Shown here piece by piece: positions 12,201 to 26,300 of a stretch of 64,000 nt of DNA. The stretch's first letter is position 1; each line of letters begins with the position of its first letter. Made by a program: the position numbers and the translations under genes. The notes under the pieces were generated by a model. It did no database searches, was not told where the DNA came from, and saw only the letters and a program-made list of their open reading frames with translations. The DNA comes from Glossina fuscipes (taxonomy: Eukaryota; Arthropoda; Insecta; Diptera; Glossinidae), in assembly GCF_014805625.2 (NCBI RefSeq), contig NW_023998415.1:2738273-2802272 (forward strand), in the 5' to 3' direction.

Positions 12201-15200
12201 ATTGCCTTTAGTTTTACGCATTGACCATAACTAGTAAAACTCACAAATTTTTGCTTAGAGAACGCTTTACAGCTGGCGTGTCGCACCACCAATTTGACCC
12301 ATTTCCAATATCAGCCTGCAATTCACCTCACAGACGGACAGATGTGATTAGCTCGATTCAGAATTTCACACTAATCATGACTATAGTTGGTTTATATGGA
12401 GTTGCAGTTAGAGCATCTTGAGCGCATACGTTGTCATATTTATCGATATTTTTCATTTGAATTCAATTCGATTACGTTACGAGGGTTAATTACCCCATAT
12501 GGAGATATGTAAATATCACATAGTGTACAAAAACTTAACTGCTTGCTTATTTAAGTTTCTCCGACACAAGGAATATCAATTAAATGTTAAGGGTCAATGT
12601 TATCAAAACGTGTCATTAAGATGTCGCATAAAACAAACTTAAATACATATATAGCAAAAATCAAAAGGGTATATAAACCTAATGAGTTTCCAAGGAATCG
12701 ATATATAAGAAAGTCATTGCAAGATAGTAATACAAAATAGAACTGTGTTAATAAACCAAACATCGAAAACTCTTGACCAGCGTGAATAGTACAATATAAT
12801 CCATCCGTTTATCCGATTCTCGAGTTGTGCATAAGTATCTTATGCATTAGACCTCGTTTAACAGTTAATAGTGAAGGGAAAATATAATCACATATCACAC
12901 TTAGTAAATGTTCGTGAGTAACATACCTCCCTGTTAATGCTGCACACATACAAACATTAGGATTTCTGAAAATACATTTATTTTGCATACACTATCCCTA
13001 CATTGGATAGATGGATATTCATAGGTAGTAATGTAATGTGAAGGATTTCTGAAAAATTTCTTGTTACAGTTTCCTACGCTCTACTTATTGTATGGATAGG
13101 AATTTCAAGTGCGGTAACAATTTATTGCGATTGTTCTTAGAGACTTTTCGTAAAATCACTTTATTATGTCGCGATGACAATGGGGAGTTAGTTAGACGAT
13201 TAGAACATTAGCATATGCTAGATATCGGTATCAAGGTACTCGGATATTTAAGCCTTGAAAAACTAATAACTTATTTGGTTTCTTCGTAAGTTCGATGGTG
13301 AAAACGTTTTAATAATGCGATTTTAGTCTTGCGAGGACGACGCAATAACGCAATTACACGAATCGTAACTAGTAAACGTAAGAGTATAGCAACTAAAAGC
13401 CATGCGAGCAACAAATTATTTTCAATATATTAATGTCAGATGTTACGGATTAAAGAAAAAGGAGATCATCTGCTTTTCCTTATTTACTTCACGATCAACG
13501 TCTTCTTAGCGGAAAGTGTGCATGAGATTTATACAGCGACCGGTTTTTAGCGAATAAAAAATCTACTGTAATTAGAAGAATATTTTGAAGGACTATTTCC
13601 GTAAAAAAATTATCCCGAAAAACATACTTTTCAATAAATTGCACTGAGCCCAAGAAAGAGTATGCTTAACGACGAAATTGCTTTTCCAATAGAAAAAAAC
13701 TGTCCATCTTATCATTTCTACTTCGATAACTTTTCACGTGTTAAGGTGCGCGTTGCTGGCGAAAAGCCAAACGGCAAACACACTTTATACAACATCTGTC
13801 CCGAATTCATTGTTTTTCAATGTCTTAAACGACACTAAACGCCCATATTTTGTGCATTAAAATGAAAAAATTAAAAAACATTTTTAATGTAAATGCATAG
13901 AAATTGGTTTTATTTAATTATTTTCGGTTTTTTTTTTTTTTTTTTTCTTTTTTAGAAATCTATCGATCATAAATGCTATTAAAACGATGAGCTGCCATTA
14001 TATTAAAGATACTCTTTTTTTTTTATATTGATACAAAAAGAAAAAAAAAATTTAATGATTATTTTGACAAGTAACGTCAATAACAGAAAACCAAATATTA
14101 CATATCATTATTATTTTTATTATTTTTATAATTTAAAATAAATATTATCAGCTAATTTACAAAAAAAAATTTAAAAAAAATTTTAAAAATAAAAAAAAAA
14201 AAAAAAAAAAAAAAAACGTAAAGAAAAAACCTGATGAGTGGTTTTGCCTTTTTATAGAGGTGTATACGCCAACGTTAACGAAGCACTCGCAACGGCCACC
14301 AACATCTTTGTTTTTTTTTTTCTATATATACGGAAAGTTGGTAAAGTTAATTCAAGGTCTTTCACTGAAGGCTGCGCAAGTATCATTATTGTTATTATTT
14401 TTGCTTTTTTTCTCTTTTTTTCGGCATAAGAAGGTTTAAACATACATAAAATTAACCATATATACATATATATATATATGTATATATAAGTAGCGAACAG
14501 TCAGCCACACAACTGCATAAATATCGTAATTTATTTAATCGGTTTTCTGTTTTCGATGCCAACCACTATACGTTTCCCAAAATCCAGCTATTAATGAGTT
14601 TTGCATTTTTCGTTATTATTATTATGTTGTAGTTGTTGAGAAATTTTGTTTAAATAACGAGAAGAAAAAAAGCTGTTAAATACTTTGCTATTATTGTTGT
14701 TGTTGCATTCAATGCCATTGTTCAACAGTAACAATAACAATAACAATAGCAATAATGTGGGTGTTCTGTGAATCTCTGCATAAAATTTTTTTTAATTTTT
14801 GTTTTAAATACAATTTTATTGATATTTAAAATTTCAACATAAATAAAATCCATTCACAGATTTATTGCTCGTATAAGCTTTTTACACATAGTCACGGCAA
14901 CCTTATTGCTAATAATCGATCTTTCCATGTACTTATGTACCTATGTGTGTTTATGTTCATATAATTATTATTGGTCTCATTCATTCATGCATTTATTCAT
15001 TCTATTGAATTGTTTGTTTGTTTGTTTGTTAAAAACATTGTTTAAATGATGTTTGCCAGCTTGTTTATTGTTTGCTTACTACACCTACGGCACGTTATGT
15101 TCATCTCTATTGCGTACACCCCCTCACACAGCCATGCAATAATTTTATAACCATATTTGTTTGGTCCTACAAACATTAGCTAAGCATATGCCTACGTATC

Positions 15201-15723
15201 TCTTTCTTCTATGTATACACAATGTATAGACACGAAAGAGATATCTATCTATAAGCAGGCGTATGCATGCGTAAATGCTCACCATAATCTATTTAGTTCG
15301 CCTTGTACTTAACTTTGTTCTCATTCAGGTTATGCAATCATTGTTTAGGCATTCTTAGAGATAATTCGTGTCTGAGTCAATTGCGATTGGTGAATATTAT
15401 CAGGATTTGCTGCACTGATCTGTCGGCTTATAGATTGAAAGGCATTTGATTTACCTTCAGTCAATGTACAGTGAGGTTCTACATTCAATTCGGTCATTTG
15501 AGCTACTTCGCGGCAAAACTATATGCGCGTATTTAGCACAACGTTTTACTATGGCTTGTCTCTGACAATTATTTCAAGAAACATTTCAGCCAAATTATAT
15601 AACTCGGGCGAGATGCTTTATTATAGTCATAAAGGTTAATACATATAAAGGTGCACGTGTAAACATTCATAACTATTAAGTGTCCATAGGCTGTCTAAAA
15701 AGCTTCCGACAGCGCTTCCTCCC
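9219..15723. other. Gene-free AT-rich stretch
   Basis: Some 6.5 kb without a recognised gene. It holds T and A runs at 13929-13950, 14040-14050 and 14191-14216 in an extremely AT-rich patch (13850-14240). A (TTG)n/(AAC)n pair lies near 14690-14756 and a (TTTG)n tract near 15008-15030. The region 12280-12420 has words like 'cagacggacagatgtgatta' that may be a very old copy of one of the dispersed repeats, but this could not be shown. Confidence 0.55.
14191..14216. repeat. poly-A tract (26 bp)
   Basis: Uninterrupted A run within a very AT-rich patch. It is not attached to any recognisable retroposed sequence. Confidence 0.9.
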
Positions 15724-16309
15724 AAAGGTTGGAAATAAATTTGCGTATGTGTTGATAAGTATTCACCAAAATTACAAAACAATTTTGGATGCCCGCTAGT
15801 TGTTCATACACTGTGAAATTTTGAATGTCTGCATTGATACGTGGCCCTAAGAGTGATGGTCAGCGTTCGGTACAGCTGTAATCATAACCGAAAAAATCGC
15901 TAAAGTTCACCAAATGGATTGGCCGAGAATAGAAGTAAAATTAAAGTAATGAAAGAGACTATGATCATGTTTAAAGAAGGTGCTTATCATATATTAAATC
16001 AAGATTTGAGGATGAGAAAGTTGACCGCATGCTGAGCGGCGAATTTGCTTACAAGCGAAGGCAAAATTGCATGAACGGAAATAAGATTTTCTGCTCCATC
16101 AATCATATGCTACAAATCTCACCGCCAGGGATTATCATCATCATTGGCAATAGGATGTCCCAGGAAGAATCATAAGATCATTGTTGAAAGTGATGCAAAT
16201 TTTAAGAATCTCTGGACTGCTTATATCAATCTTAGGGAAGACTATGTCAATGAATAATATCAAACTTTCTATACTTTTCGTAGTTAGATCGTAAGCTTTT
16301 CAGCAATCA
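15724..16309 (+). mobile_element. mariner relic, irritans-like
   Basis: A decayed, internally deleted mariner. The left end 'aaggttggaaataaatttgcg' (from 15724) resembles the irritans-group terminal repeat, and the right end near 16291-16309 ('gtaagcttttcagcaatca') resembles its inverse. Reading plus, 15884-15946 gives ITEKIAKVHQMD and then breaks. After a frameshift, 15985-16032 gives YHILNQDLRMRKLTAC followed by a stop. 16213-16257 gives WTAYINLREDYVNE and a stop, which is the family's C-terminal signature. The catalytic core between these blocks is largely missing. The lineage assignment comes from the QDLRMRKLTA and DYV end motifs. Not functional. Confidence 0.75.
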
Positions 16310-16769
16310 TTATATATGTAATGATTACCCCGTATGTGTATATATATTTGGTGTCGCAAAAGCATGCCAAACACCTTCTTTTCTCCCTCCCGCCATTTTA
16401 GATGTACCTAACTTTAACATTGATGTTTGCACGATAAAATCATTGTCGGCTGTGTAGACCTATAGATGTCAAAAAGCAGCGTTCATGGCAATGAATGTTA
16501 TTCGGTTTTAAACTAGAACAGAATATAAGTGAAGTTGCTGATATGATTAAAGCATTGAACACAATGAATACATTTCCATCATGCCTCATGCACTCAACTG
16601 TCAAAATATAATTTCATTGTACCTGCTTATGTGTTGTTGGACGTATACGTTGCATTGCTGGAGTAAAATTATATAAAACAATTATTTTTGCATTTATTGT
16701 GTTCAGCTCAGCGCTTGACTTGAATTCGAGTGAAATGCAGTAAGTGACGGAGTAGTTAGAAAAGACATT

Positions 16770-17324
16770 TTCAGTTCGGTTGCATATAATGGAAAAGATA
16801 CGAAAGGCAAGAAAATGCGTTCCTCATCGGCTAACCAAAGAGCACAAAAATGGTTGAGTCGACATTTCTTCCCATTCGTTAAATCGTTCTAAAAAAAAAA
16901 AAAAGTATCACCTGCATCGAATTCTTGCGGGCAATCAAAAATGAATCCTGTATGAAAATCCTAGACGAAGAAAATCAGGACATGACAAGCACTCACATCT
17001 CTCAAAAACCGAATAATCTAAGCCTGGCGAAACTGTTACATTTGAGCAACATCAAGCCAAACTACTCAAATTAAGCGACGAGCTAAAGAAGAAAAAAATA
17101 GCACTCATATCATGCAGGAAAAGGAACCAAGTAAGTGATATATGAGCTGCTTGCGGCTTTCTCTTTCGAATCACTTTTTCGTCTGATTACCACCTGTTCG
17201 AATCGACGCCGTCATGTTTAGATGCCCACAAAAGTTGAAGATGTGCGAAAATGGCTCGATGACTACTTCCCCTGATCAGCGCTAAAACGCCATAGATAAA
17301 GATGGTGAATACTTCATTTATTAA
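16770..17324 (+). mobile_element. mariner relic, mauritiana-like
   Basis: Pieces of a transposase appear in order on the plus strand. 16777-16846 reads RLHIMEKIRKARKCVPHRLT, the linker before the catalytic domain. 16924-16980 reads GNQK, a stop, then ILYENPRRRKS, where the family has GDEKW, so the first catalytic Asp is replaced by Asn and the Trp by a stop. 17018-17090 reads KPGETVTFEQHQAKLLK. 17179-17199 reads SSDYHLFES, with the third Asp kept. 17301-17324 reads DGEYFIY then TAA, the normal C-terminus. A poly-A run interrupts it at 16891-16904 and large deletions separate the blocks. Terminal repeats were not found. It begins about 460 bp after the irritans-like relic. Confidence 0.8.
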
Positions 17325-20300
17325 ACTTTATAACAAGTATGTGTTAAAACAATTTGTAACAAGTATGTGTTAAACGATTTTTATCGGGACATTCAGAGAA
17401 CTTAATTCCACATGAGAGCATATATGCTTTTTTTATTATTGCCATTATAATCGTTCGTTTACCGATCATGAGGCATATAACAGATTCGAAAAATTTGATA
17501 TGTACTACCTCCCTGAGGGACTGTCTCTCTTGATAATGATAGCAAGACTTTATCTATACAATTAAAATTCGCCTTAAATTCTTTTTATGTTTGTTTTCAG
17601 GTTAGGTTTAAAAACTATAAACATTTTTAATTTGCACCTTAGGATTAAATCAATGAAATTTTCTTCAACAATAGAAAAGTTAAAAAGTTATTTTAATCGA
17701 ATTAAGAATTTAACTATAGTTAGCAGTTAAACTAATAAGCCTTATATATATACAAATTGATCGTAATTTAAATGATTTGAAATATATACGAAATGCGATA
17801 TGCACGATACGATGTAAAATCAATAAATCAACTAAATGAATATTTGATTTACATCATAAGAAAAAATATCCGTTCAATAGCTAGTAAAGGGGTTAAAGCG
17901 ATTTGACACAAGTCCAATATTTTATTATGATAGATGTATTTTTTGTTTCTTTTCAATTTGCAATTTTTGTTGCAAGCAAATATATTAAAAAATTTTTATT
18001 AATCGCTTGGAAGCTTTCCTTTTTTTTTTTTTAATAATTATTTATTCATTTTTATTCTTTTTATTTCAAGTATTTAAGTCTATATTACTAGCTATTATAC
18101 TAGGTATTGACTAAAAACGTAACATCCGGCTTAAGTTGTGTGCTTTAATCACGTATCTTTTGTATAGGAGAAGACATTACCGAATAGTTGTGTACTTATT
18201 TAACATATGAAAAATCGACATACAAAGATAAAGCGACGATAACGATTGAATAGGTATCGGTTTAATAACAGAGAATAGTAGACAATGGACTAGAGCCGGG
18301 CCGCATATTAAAAGTAAAGATAGAGAGGTAACTAGCGATTTAAATAAGGAAAAGATATGAATTTTAAGACACATATCAGAGCTATGTTTACTCTTACACA
18401 ACTTGTGATTTTATTCTTAAGGCTATTCAGACGACTATTGTTAAGAGTTATTGTTCAATCTTGGATTAATTTCCGGTTCGTTTTCACAATATTTGATAAA
18501 AATAATGAAAGTTCATGAATTTAAAATTTCGAGTTTCTCTCGTAAATCAAACGTTGCGAGAAATCGATTAACTTTCATGATTATCCCCAAAAACTTCATA
18601 TCGAATTCAAAACATAATGATTTACAAAACACACAGAAATATAGGGCATCAAATTTTGAATTGAATTTTCTCGACATGAATTTTTTTTATTTTTGCTATT
18701 GGTTCTAAATGAATGCCGGTGGACTTCTGCGAAACTTCAATGCTGCGATACCAGTTTTTGCAACTTCTCCACATAAGTTTGCTTTTTTATATGACGGATA
18801 AGACAAATAATCTTGTTGAATAAGTTAAATGAAAGTTTGTCGTTCATTGAAGTAAGCCGACGCTAGAATATAACCTTAAAGTAAAAAATCTAATAGATTT
18901 ATATCGCATGATCCTTGTGGCAAACTCACAATTAATGATAATTAAATTTTTCTCGTAATAAACGGTTGATGCGATGAGATACGCGTCGTATGTTGCAAGC
19001 ACATATCTTCCCATTCGAGATCATCCACTGGCCCACAAATCATAACTCAGTAGTAATTTTTGTACACTGGGCTTTCAAGTTCTTTAAAGACATCAAATAT
19101 GTTTCTTTACATCAAAGAGCAACTGATTCCTATTTACGAAGTGTTTTAATCAAACATGAGCTTCATCCCACACATGCACTATGGTCCTTTGCGGAGTTTT
19201 AAAGTTCTCAAGACATTTAGTAAACGGAAACGTAAGTAAATTGTATTTGTATTAAAACTATTTATCCTAACGGGGACATATTTCGGTATGAGTGAATGAA
19301 TGAGATAATCCTTACAGCGCTGTACTTTGGGACCGATAAGTATTGAATTTGCTTAATTTCTTTTTATCTGTCAGAGGCTGCAATTCTGCGGTTATGTATG
19401 TTCACTTACTTATAACATTCAAATGTTTTTTTGTTCTATTTCATCTATTTGTGGCAAATTTATGTTATAAAATCCGGTTTTAGATATATATTTTTTTTCT
19501 TTTCTGTTTTTTAAATAAAATCAAAATATTTATTATTCAGATATAAATTATAAATGTTTGATGCGTCTTCATTTGACACGAATGCCATTAGTATTACCAC
19601 ACAGCGACAGATGTAGAGGCAACTATGACACATAAACATAAACGTGTTTAGCAAATAAACGTTAAATCAACGTGATGTCATACACTGTTACGCGAGAGAC
19701 GGCGGCAGGCATTTTTTTTTTTGTTTTTGTTTTTCTTATAAACACACTTTAATAAACTCAACAGAATATCGAAACAGAAATGAAAAGTTGAGACTGAGCT
19801 GATGACAAGTCAGCCTGACGAAATCTTAGTTTTTCTAAAGCACAGTTTTTCAGTACGTTAACGTTAGCTACGGTGTGACAGCAACGGCAAAAACAAATAT
19901 CAACATCAACAAAAACATTAAAATGACAGCAACATTTATTATTTTGATTAGTTAACAAATTTTCATATAATAAGTGATGATTATGTGAATTTTTTAAATA
20001 TTTCGCAAACAAACAAATTTCAATTACAATAGCAAAATATAATAAATAAAAAAAAGAAGGAAAGGTGTTATGTAGCTTTAGTACGTATTCACTTTTTTTG
20101 TAATAGTCACGCGTGGAATGTCCTTATGCGGTTCACTTCCTGGGCAGTATGAATTGATGTAGTTAATCGAGCCCTTAAATTCGGGGAAGCTATTTCAAAG
20201 AACAAAGTTCCTCCTATAGGAGTGTCCAAAAAACCGAACAATAACATCGAGCTTTGTGTTGAAGTCCCTTCGAACCTTGAATGAGCTACGCAAGCACAAT

Positions 20301-23300
20301 GGCATGCACCTAATATGGCCCCATTCGTGTACTTTGAAAGCGATTTTCTGCATCGTAGGGCGGGAAAGGCGAGGCTTTATATGATAAAAAAAATTCAATT
20401 TTTAGTGTTGTGGGAATCAAGAAGTTGAAGGTTAATTAGCTCATTAAAAAAAAAAAAAAAACAAAAAACTGAATGTATCAAAACTAGATCAAGTCGAGTC
20501 ACGGTTTGAAACCACTCCCATACAACTGTTTATTAAAAATTCATTTTTATAAATTTTCTTTCCCAGTATTTCACAAAATTTTTAATATTTATATTAGGAT
20601 AGTAGGCGATGGGAGTTAACTCAATTAACGGCCATCGCTCATTGATTACAACGCCAGACAACGCCAGCGTCAAGATTATTATTCACATATAATAGAGAGA
20701 TGCTCTTCTGTCTTCTGAGCAATTCTTTCATATTCGTGCTGTTTTATCGCTTTACAAATGCGACACAGAAGAATATATTTGATCGATGTAATATTCATAA
20801 TCGATTTACCTAAATCCACTTAATATTGCGAATATTCTCAAGGTAATAAAAATTGATAAATATCTACCTGTGTTGAGGATGACCATAAAGCAAAATTGTT
20901 GTTTGGATTCATGTATTGGGAGCTACGAGAACTTTTTGTATATCAACAAGTGCTTATGGAATTATTGTGTCGTTAAAACACTAAGAAGCGATGAAATGTA
21001 TTTTCATTGGCATGTGTGATAATTTGTGTATGCATGTATATGCATGCATGTGTGTGTGTGTGTTAATAGTTTAGTCACGTCCCAAACGAATTTTTGGTAT
21101 GTAAAAACAATCAAAGCTTTTGAATGGAATTTATGAAGTAGAATAAAAATCAAAAGCAAAACTAAGCATAAAAAGCAAACAAACGGGAAAAACGTATGAA
21201 AGTGCTTCTTAACACGTCGACGAATGCTGGAGTATATCGTTAATTTTATTATGAATTTGAAGTATTTCTCTTCTGTTGCCTGTTCTGTTTTCTCCATCAT
21301 AGAGTTTATAGGTATTTCATGAACTGCCTATGGTTTGATGTCAGTTCACTGTGAAGGCAACATTTCTATCAGTTCCGCTTTATAATGTGCCAATATGACG
21401 AATTTTTACTAAAATGTAGGAGCACGGGTATGTAAATTTATGTACTTTATATTCAGCAAAAATTCGTGATATTATTTGGTCTTAAATATCTTATATGCAT
21501 ACAAAGAAGCGGAAATAACATCGTTAAGTCAATCTTTGGTAAAGATCTTAAACCATTTTATTCATTTTTCTTTTCTTTTCTTTTTCGTTCGCCTATATTT
21601 GTTCGTGTATAACATTATTCTTGTGTAAAATTGTGAAATAATGCAGAGGTTGAGAGGTAAAAATGTCCTCATTGCGTGATTTATTATAAAAGAAATTTAA
21701 AATTTCTTTTGCCTAATTTTAGGAGAAATGTCAAAGTAATGATTACTTGCTTTTTGAATGGCAAAGGATTTTTCAAAAAAAAAAAAGAGAAAAGGATAAC
21801 ATTAAGACACCTACGATACTTCTTCGTTAAAAGAATCCTTTGATGGACGCCAAGTATATTGATGATATTGTTACAATTTTCACTTTTCTAAGATATAGGA
21901 CTCGTACCACTAGATTGTGGATATTATTTTCAAGAGAAATACAATTCTAAAATTCTTTTATTTAAAATTACATTCCTTAACAGTAGGATGCACAATTTGT
22001 TTTGGCAGTACTCTGGCCGCAAATGTTTTTATCCGACCCACTCTGCCTTCCGTAAATATTCTATTTATATACATTGTTATGAGCATATTACTATTAACTA
22101 ATTTCATGGCTTCATTTCTAATCCGCTAACCTGCTTTTCCGGTACTCGTTTTTCTCGGCCGGCAGCTGCATGACGCGGCTGCGAATGTGCATTTGGTTTT
22201 TCCCTCTCTAGGGAATTTATTATTTGGGAAAATTAAGTACCCGGATAGAAATGGATTTGGGATTTCCCTAACAATATGTTGTCCTTGACGTCTCAACTTA
22301 TTTTAATATTAATCTAGATTAAGAAATTTGTAAAAGTTAATTGCATTTTTTTTCCTCGCGTCTCTTAATCTTTTTATGTAGAGTACATTAATTATTTTAA
22401 ATAGTTGTAGCTTACTATTGATCGTAACGACTCTATGTTCAGTAACAATTTCAACAAAGTGAAAATTGTATTGAAAAAGGAGGATGTTTAAAAGATTCTG
22501 AAATAAATTATATATAAAATGGTCTTTTAAAATACTTTATATTAGAGGAATGGAATTAGATTTGGAGGACTGGTGGCATAACTTTATGCCAATGATAACA
22601 TGCGGTTTTTGCAACAAAGCAATGATGAATTGGTCATCAAAGCAATATTTTTGTGGACAGTCTGTGCACGATTTTTTCCCTTCGACTCACCCGAAGAATG
22701 GCATTGACTAGTTCGCGTGGATAATAAAAATTTCTGTCAGGTACAAAGTATGCCAATCAATTTATTTTGAAACTGCTTGTGATATCCGAAATCGGATTGA
22801 GCGCATTTTGTAATCAGCTTGTCACAATTTAACCGTTACATACGACGAATGCTTTACCGCGACAATGCAGATAAAAATTTCTCAATCGGGATATCGTGAA
22901 TCCTATTGCATTAATATAAGAAAAAGACATGAGAAAAAGGAACAATGAGAAAATCTGCCTTTTTTCTTGTGTAAGGATTTCAAGGCGCTTTAACGAAACT
23001 TGTAAATATGGGAAAATGTCAAGAATGAGTTAATCAATATTTTGATAAGGATTATAATTAAAAAATTCCAGGGTTACATAAAATTTTATCAAAAATAATT
23101 GTCTCCAAAATTTGAATGCTATAGTCAATGCATGTCATTTTGCATCATAATGATCATGAATGCGATGGCATTCGCGTCCGCGAACGTGCACGGATTTGAT
23201 TATATGATTGAAACTTTGCAGACAAAGTCTTGTGATTATTTTTGAAAAACGGTATCGAAAGTCAGACGAGTTTATCTGAAAAAAAAGTCAAGTCATTCTG

Positions 23301-26300
23301 TCTGCCCAGTAATTTCTGTCAGTCCTTCTGTCTTTCTTTTAAGCATTTCCCTAGTTACCTATTAGATAACTGAGTCTAGCTGAGTCTTGTGGTAATTCAG
23401 TTTAAGTCTTCTTACTTTATTATCTGAATATGATTTTATTGATAATAATTTCTTCTTCTTCGCATATTGCAAGTAAGTTGTCATCAGTTTTAGTATCCTC
23501 CACCAGAGAGTACACTAGTGACCTTGCGCGTCAATGAAAATTCGCAAAATTTCTTCATATAAATACGTTTATATTTAGGGTAAATCAAGTTTGTCACAAT
23601 TCTTTCTATCGTCAGCAACCGTTTAAATATCTAGCAACAATTAATATCGAATTTTTTTCAATTAGCTATCCAATGGCTGTACACACTGCAGACATTGCAG
23701 CTTTAATGAGCGGAGGTATTAAACCGATATTAACTCATTAAGCTAACTTATTAAGTAAGAGAAACTAAAATTTGTTGTTTAACTTGTCCAAAAAGTATAT
23801 AACGTTCATTTTTCCATTACTTAAATGCGTGCAGGGATGATCGCGAACTTTTGATCTCGTGAATGGTCAACATTTTTTAGATTTCCGATTCCACGAATAG
23901 AACTGCGAACTGGGTGCATGTTCTTGCACGCACAAAATAAGTGCAACTTCAGAGAAAGCCGATATCATGCAAACTATAGATCAAATAAATTAATCTATAA
24001 AGTTCCATTAAATCGAAATGCCTTCTCAGTCTTCTTGAGATATATATATATATATATATATATAAATGCACTATTCCCTTACTTCAGCTTTTTAAATGCT
24101 GCTGTAGGGTGGTTTTCGGATGTCTTCTTTAACCAACTACTTTAGCTTTTTCGAAGCTCTGTTTAGTTGAATGGTTTTTGTTGTCCAAAACTATTTGTCG
24201 TTCACTTCCAGATGGCTATCGTTCTAAGCGTCATTTTAGTTTCTTTTGTTTTATTTTATTTTTATTATTCTTTCGTTTTTTCTGTTGTGAATATTTGATA
24301 TCAACTTTTTTCTTTCCATTTCCAGCATATCAGAAGTTCTTGGTTTCTGTTTTATTTTTTTTCTTTTTGATTTTTTTCTCTACAGGTATCTACGTAACGT
24401 GATATGTAACCAATGCATCGCTTGCTGTTCTACTCCTTGCTTTTATTGTACATTTGTTATTGTTGTTAGATAACACAACTGTGCAAGTGTTTTGTATTTC
24501 ACGTGTTATTTCTGTTATTTCATACTTTGGTTGTTGATGGGTTTTTACATATATATACAGTCTTGTAAAAGAAATATCTGTGCATTATATAGCATACAGT
24601 TGAACATTTATATTTGTTTATATACTAACACGTAGGTATGTGCATTGAGTTGTGCTTGTACATTTAGATTTTATTTGCAGACAAGCTAACGGTATCTTTT
24701 GTTTATATTTCCATATCCATTTAAATTATTATCTAGACTTGAAATATTTTTCTTTTGGTCTGAATTGTATGTAGAAATATTCTCTTGGCTTTAACTATTT
24801 TTTTAAATTCACAGTAAGTAGAATATGTACGTTATGTCAAATGTTTGTTACGCGCTGAAGTATGTCTAGTAGGAGGGCTTTTTAAGACATCTAATCGGTT
24901 AAATCAGCTCTGTCTGTCTAAAAAGTGTAAATTTCTCTTCTTTTTTTTTGTTTGAAAAAAATAAACTTGTGGGTCGACAAGATATTACTTTTTTTCCTTA
25001 TGCTTGCAGTAGTACAAACCAAGGAAGATTTCAAGTCAAAGGGTCACATTCGCAATTATGTAGAACATAAATTTTCCTTTAGTCTTGTAATTCAATTTCC
25101 TTTCCTGAACCCTCAACCGACTTAAGTCACGTAAGCCGTAATTTTAAGCTTGGGAAAAAATACTTGGAATTATGTCCGGCGAATTTAAATCTTCTTTAAT
25201 GATGTTAGCCAAGTTCTTCGCCAGAATAGTCTGTATAACAAAATAGTAATATTTAGCTTGATATGAATTTTGTGATACTCGCCACAAGTTGTTGTATGGC
25301 AAGCAAGTCTATTGCAAAATAAATATATACCGAACACTGTATCGCATGTATGATATGTATGTTTTATATTGCAAATCACTTTTTTATGCAAATCGACAGC
25401 GTTATATAGGTAACCCTAATCACACACTTTACCTACTTATATACGGTGAAAGCGTTACGAAATGGTTTGAGATCTAATTCTTGAGCGAGACGAAATTTTG
25501 AAATTGTTATGACATTTGCAATGGACAGGCGGACGATGGATAGAATGCACAAAGAAAGACGGACAAAGCCAGATTGCTCTGCGTTATAGAATTCACAAAA
25601 AGAATTACTCTGCTAAAACACAAACATTTAATATCGGCGATATCGGATCCAGTAGGTAAAAATATATGTCGATTATACCATAGCATTGATCAATTTTTAG
25701 GTTAATTGACCATTTCTTGGCGCAACGCTTATCTGACACAACATTTAAGAAAAAATATATTATTTCCTTTACCATATTTACTAATGGTTTTCGGTCTTCT
25801 TAGCTCTATGCATATGTGTGAATGCACCGTGTCGTACGTAGTTGTTTAGTTTCGATCTATTTGCTATTTAAACGATTTAATTAACTTCGTATTTATAATT
25901 GACATAGCGTTCTTCTTCTTCTTTTTATATCATTGCATTCACTTTTATTCCGGTTTCTTAAATGTTATATTATTTGACAGGTGAAACAACTCGAATGTAC
26001 GTACATTCAATTTTGCCCGAAAGTTAAGTCGATTAATCGCAAGCAACACAGCATTGATCTTAGTACATCATATCATATCATATACATATTATTTTATATA
26101 TATATATATATATTATTATTATTATATATATTTATTAATTATTAATTATTAATTATATATATATATATTAATTTATTTTGCTTAAATATTAGGATAAACC
26201 GGTAATGATGGAATGCATCTGATTGTGATAGGTGCTGGCGGAAGATATTCAAATTGAAATTCCATTTATAATGCATACAAAGCGTTAATTGCGTAGTTAT

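Noticed and set aside
13929..14216. T-run and A-run about 240 bp apart, as ends of a retroposed unit
   Set aside because: No target-site duplication, promoter box or repeat body between them. The whole patch is simply extremely AT-rich.
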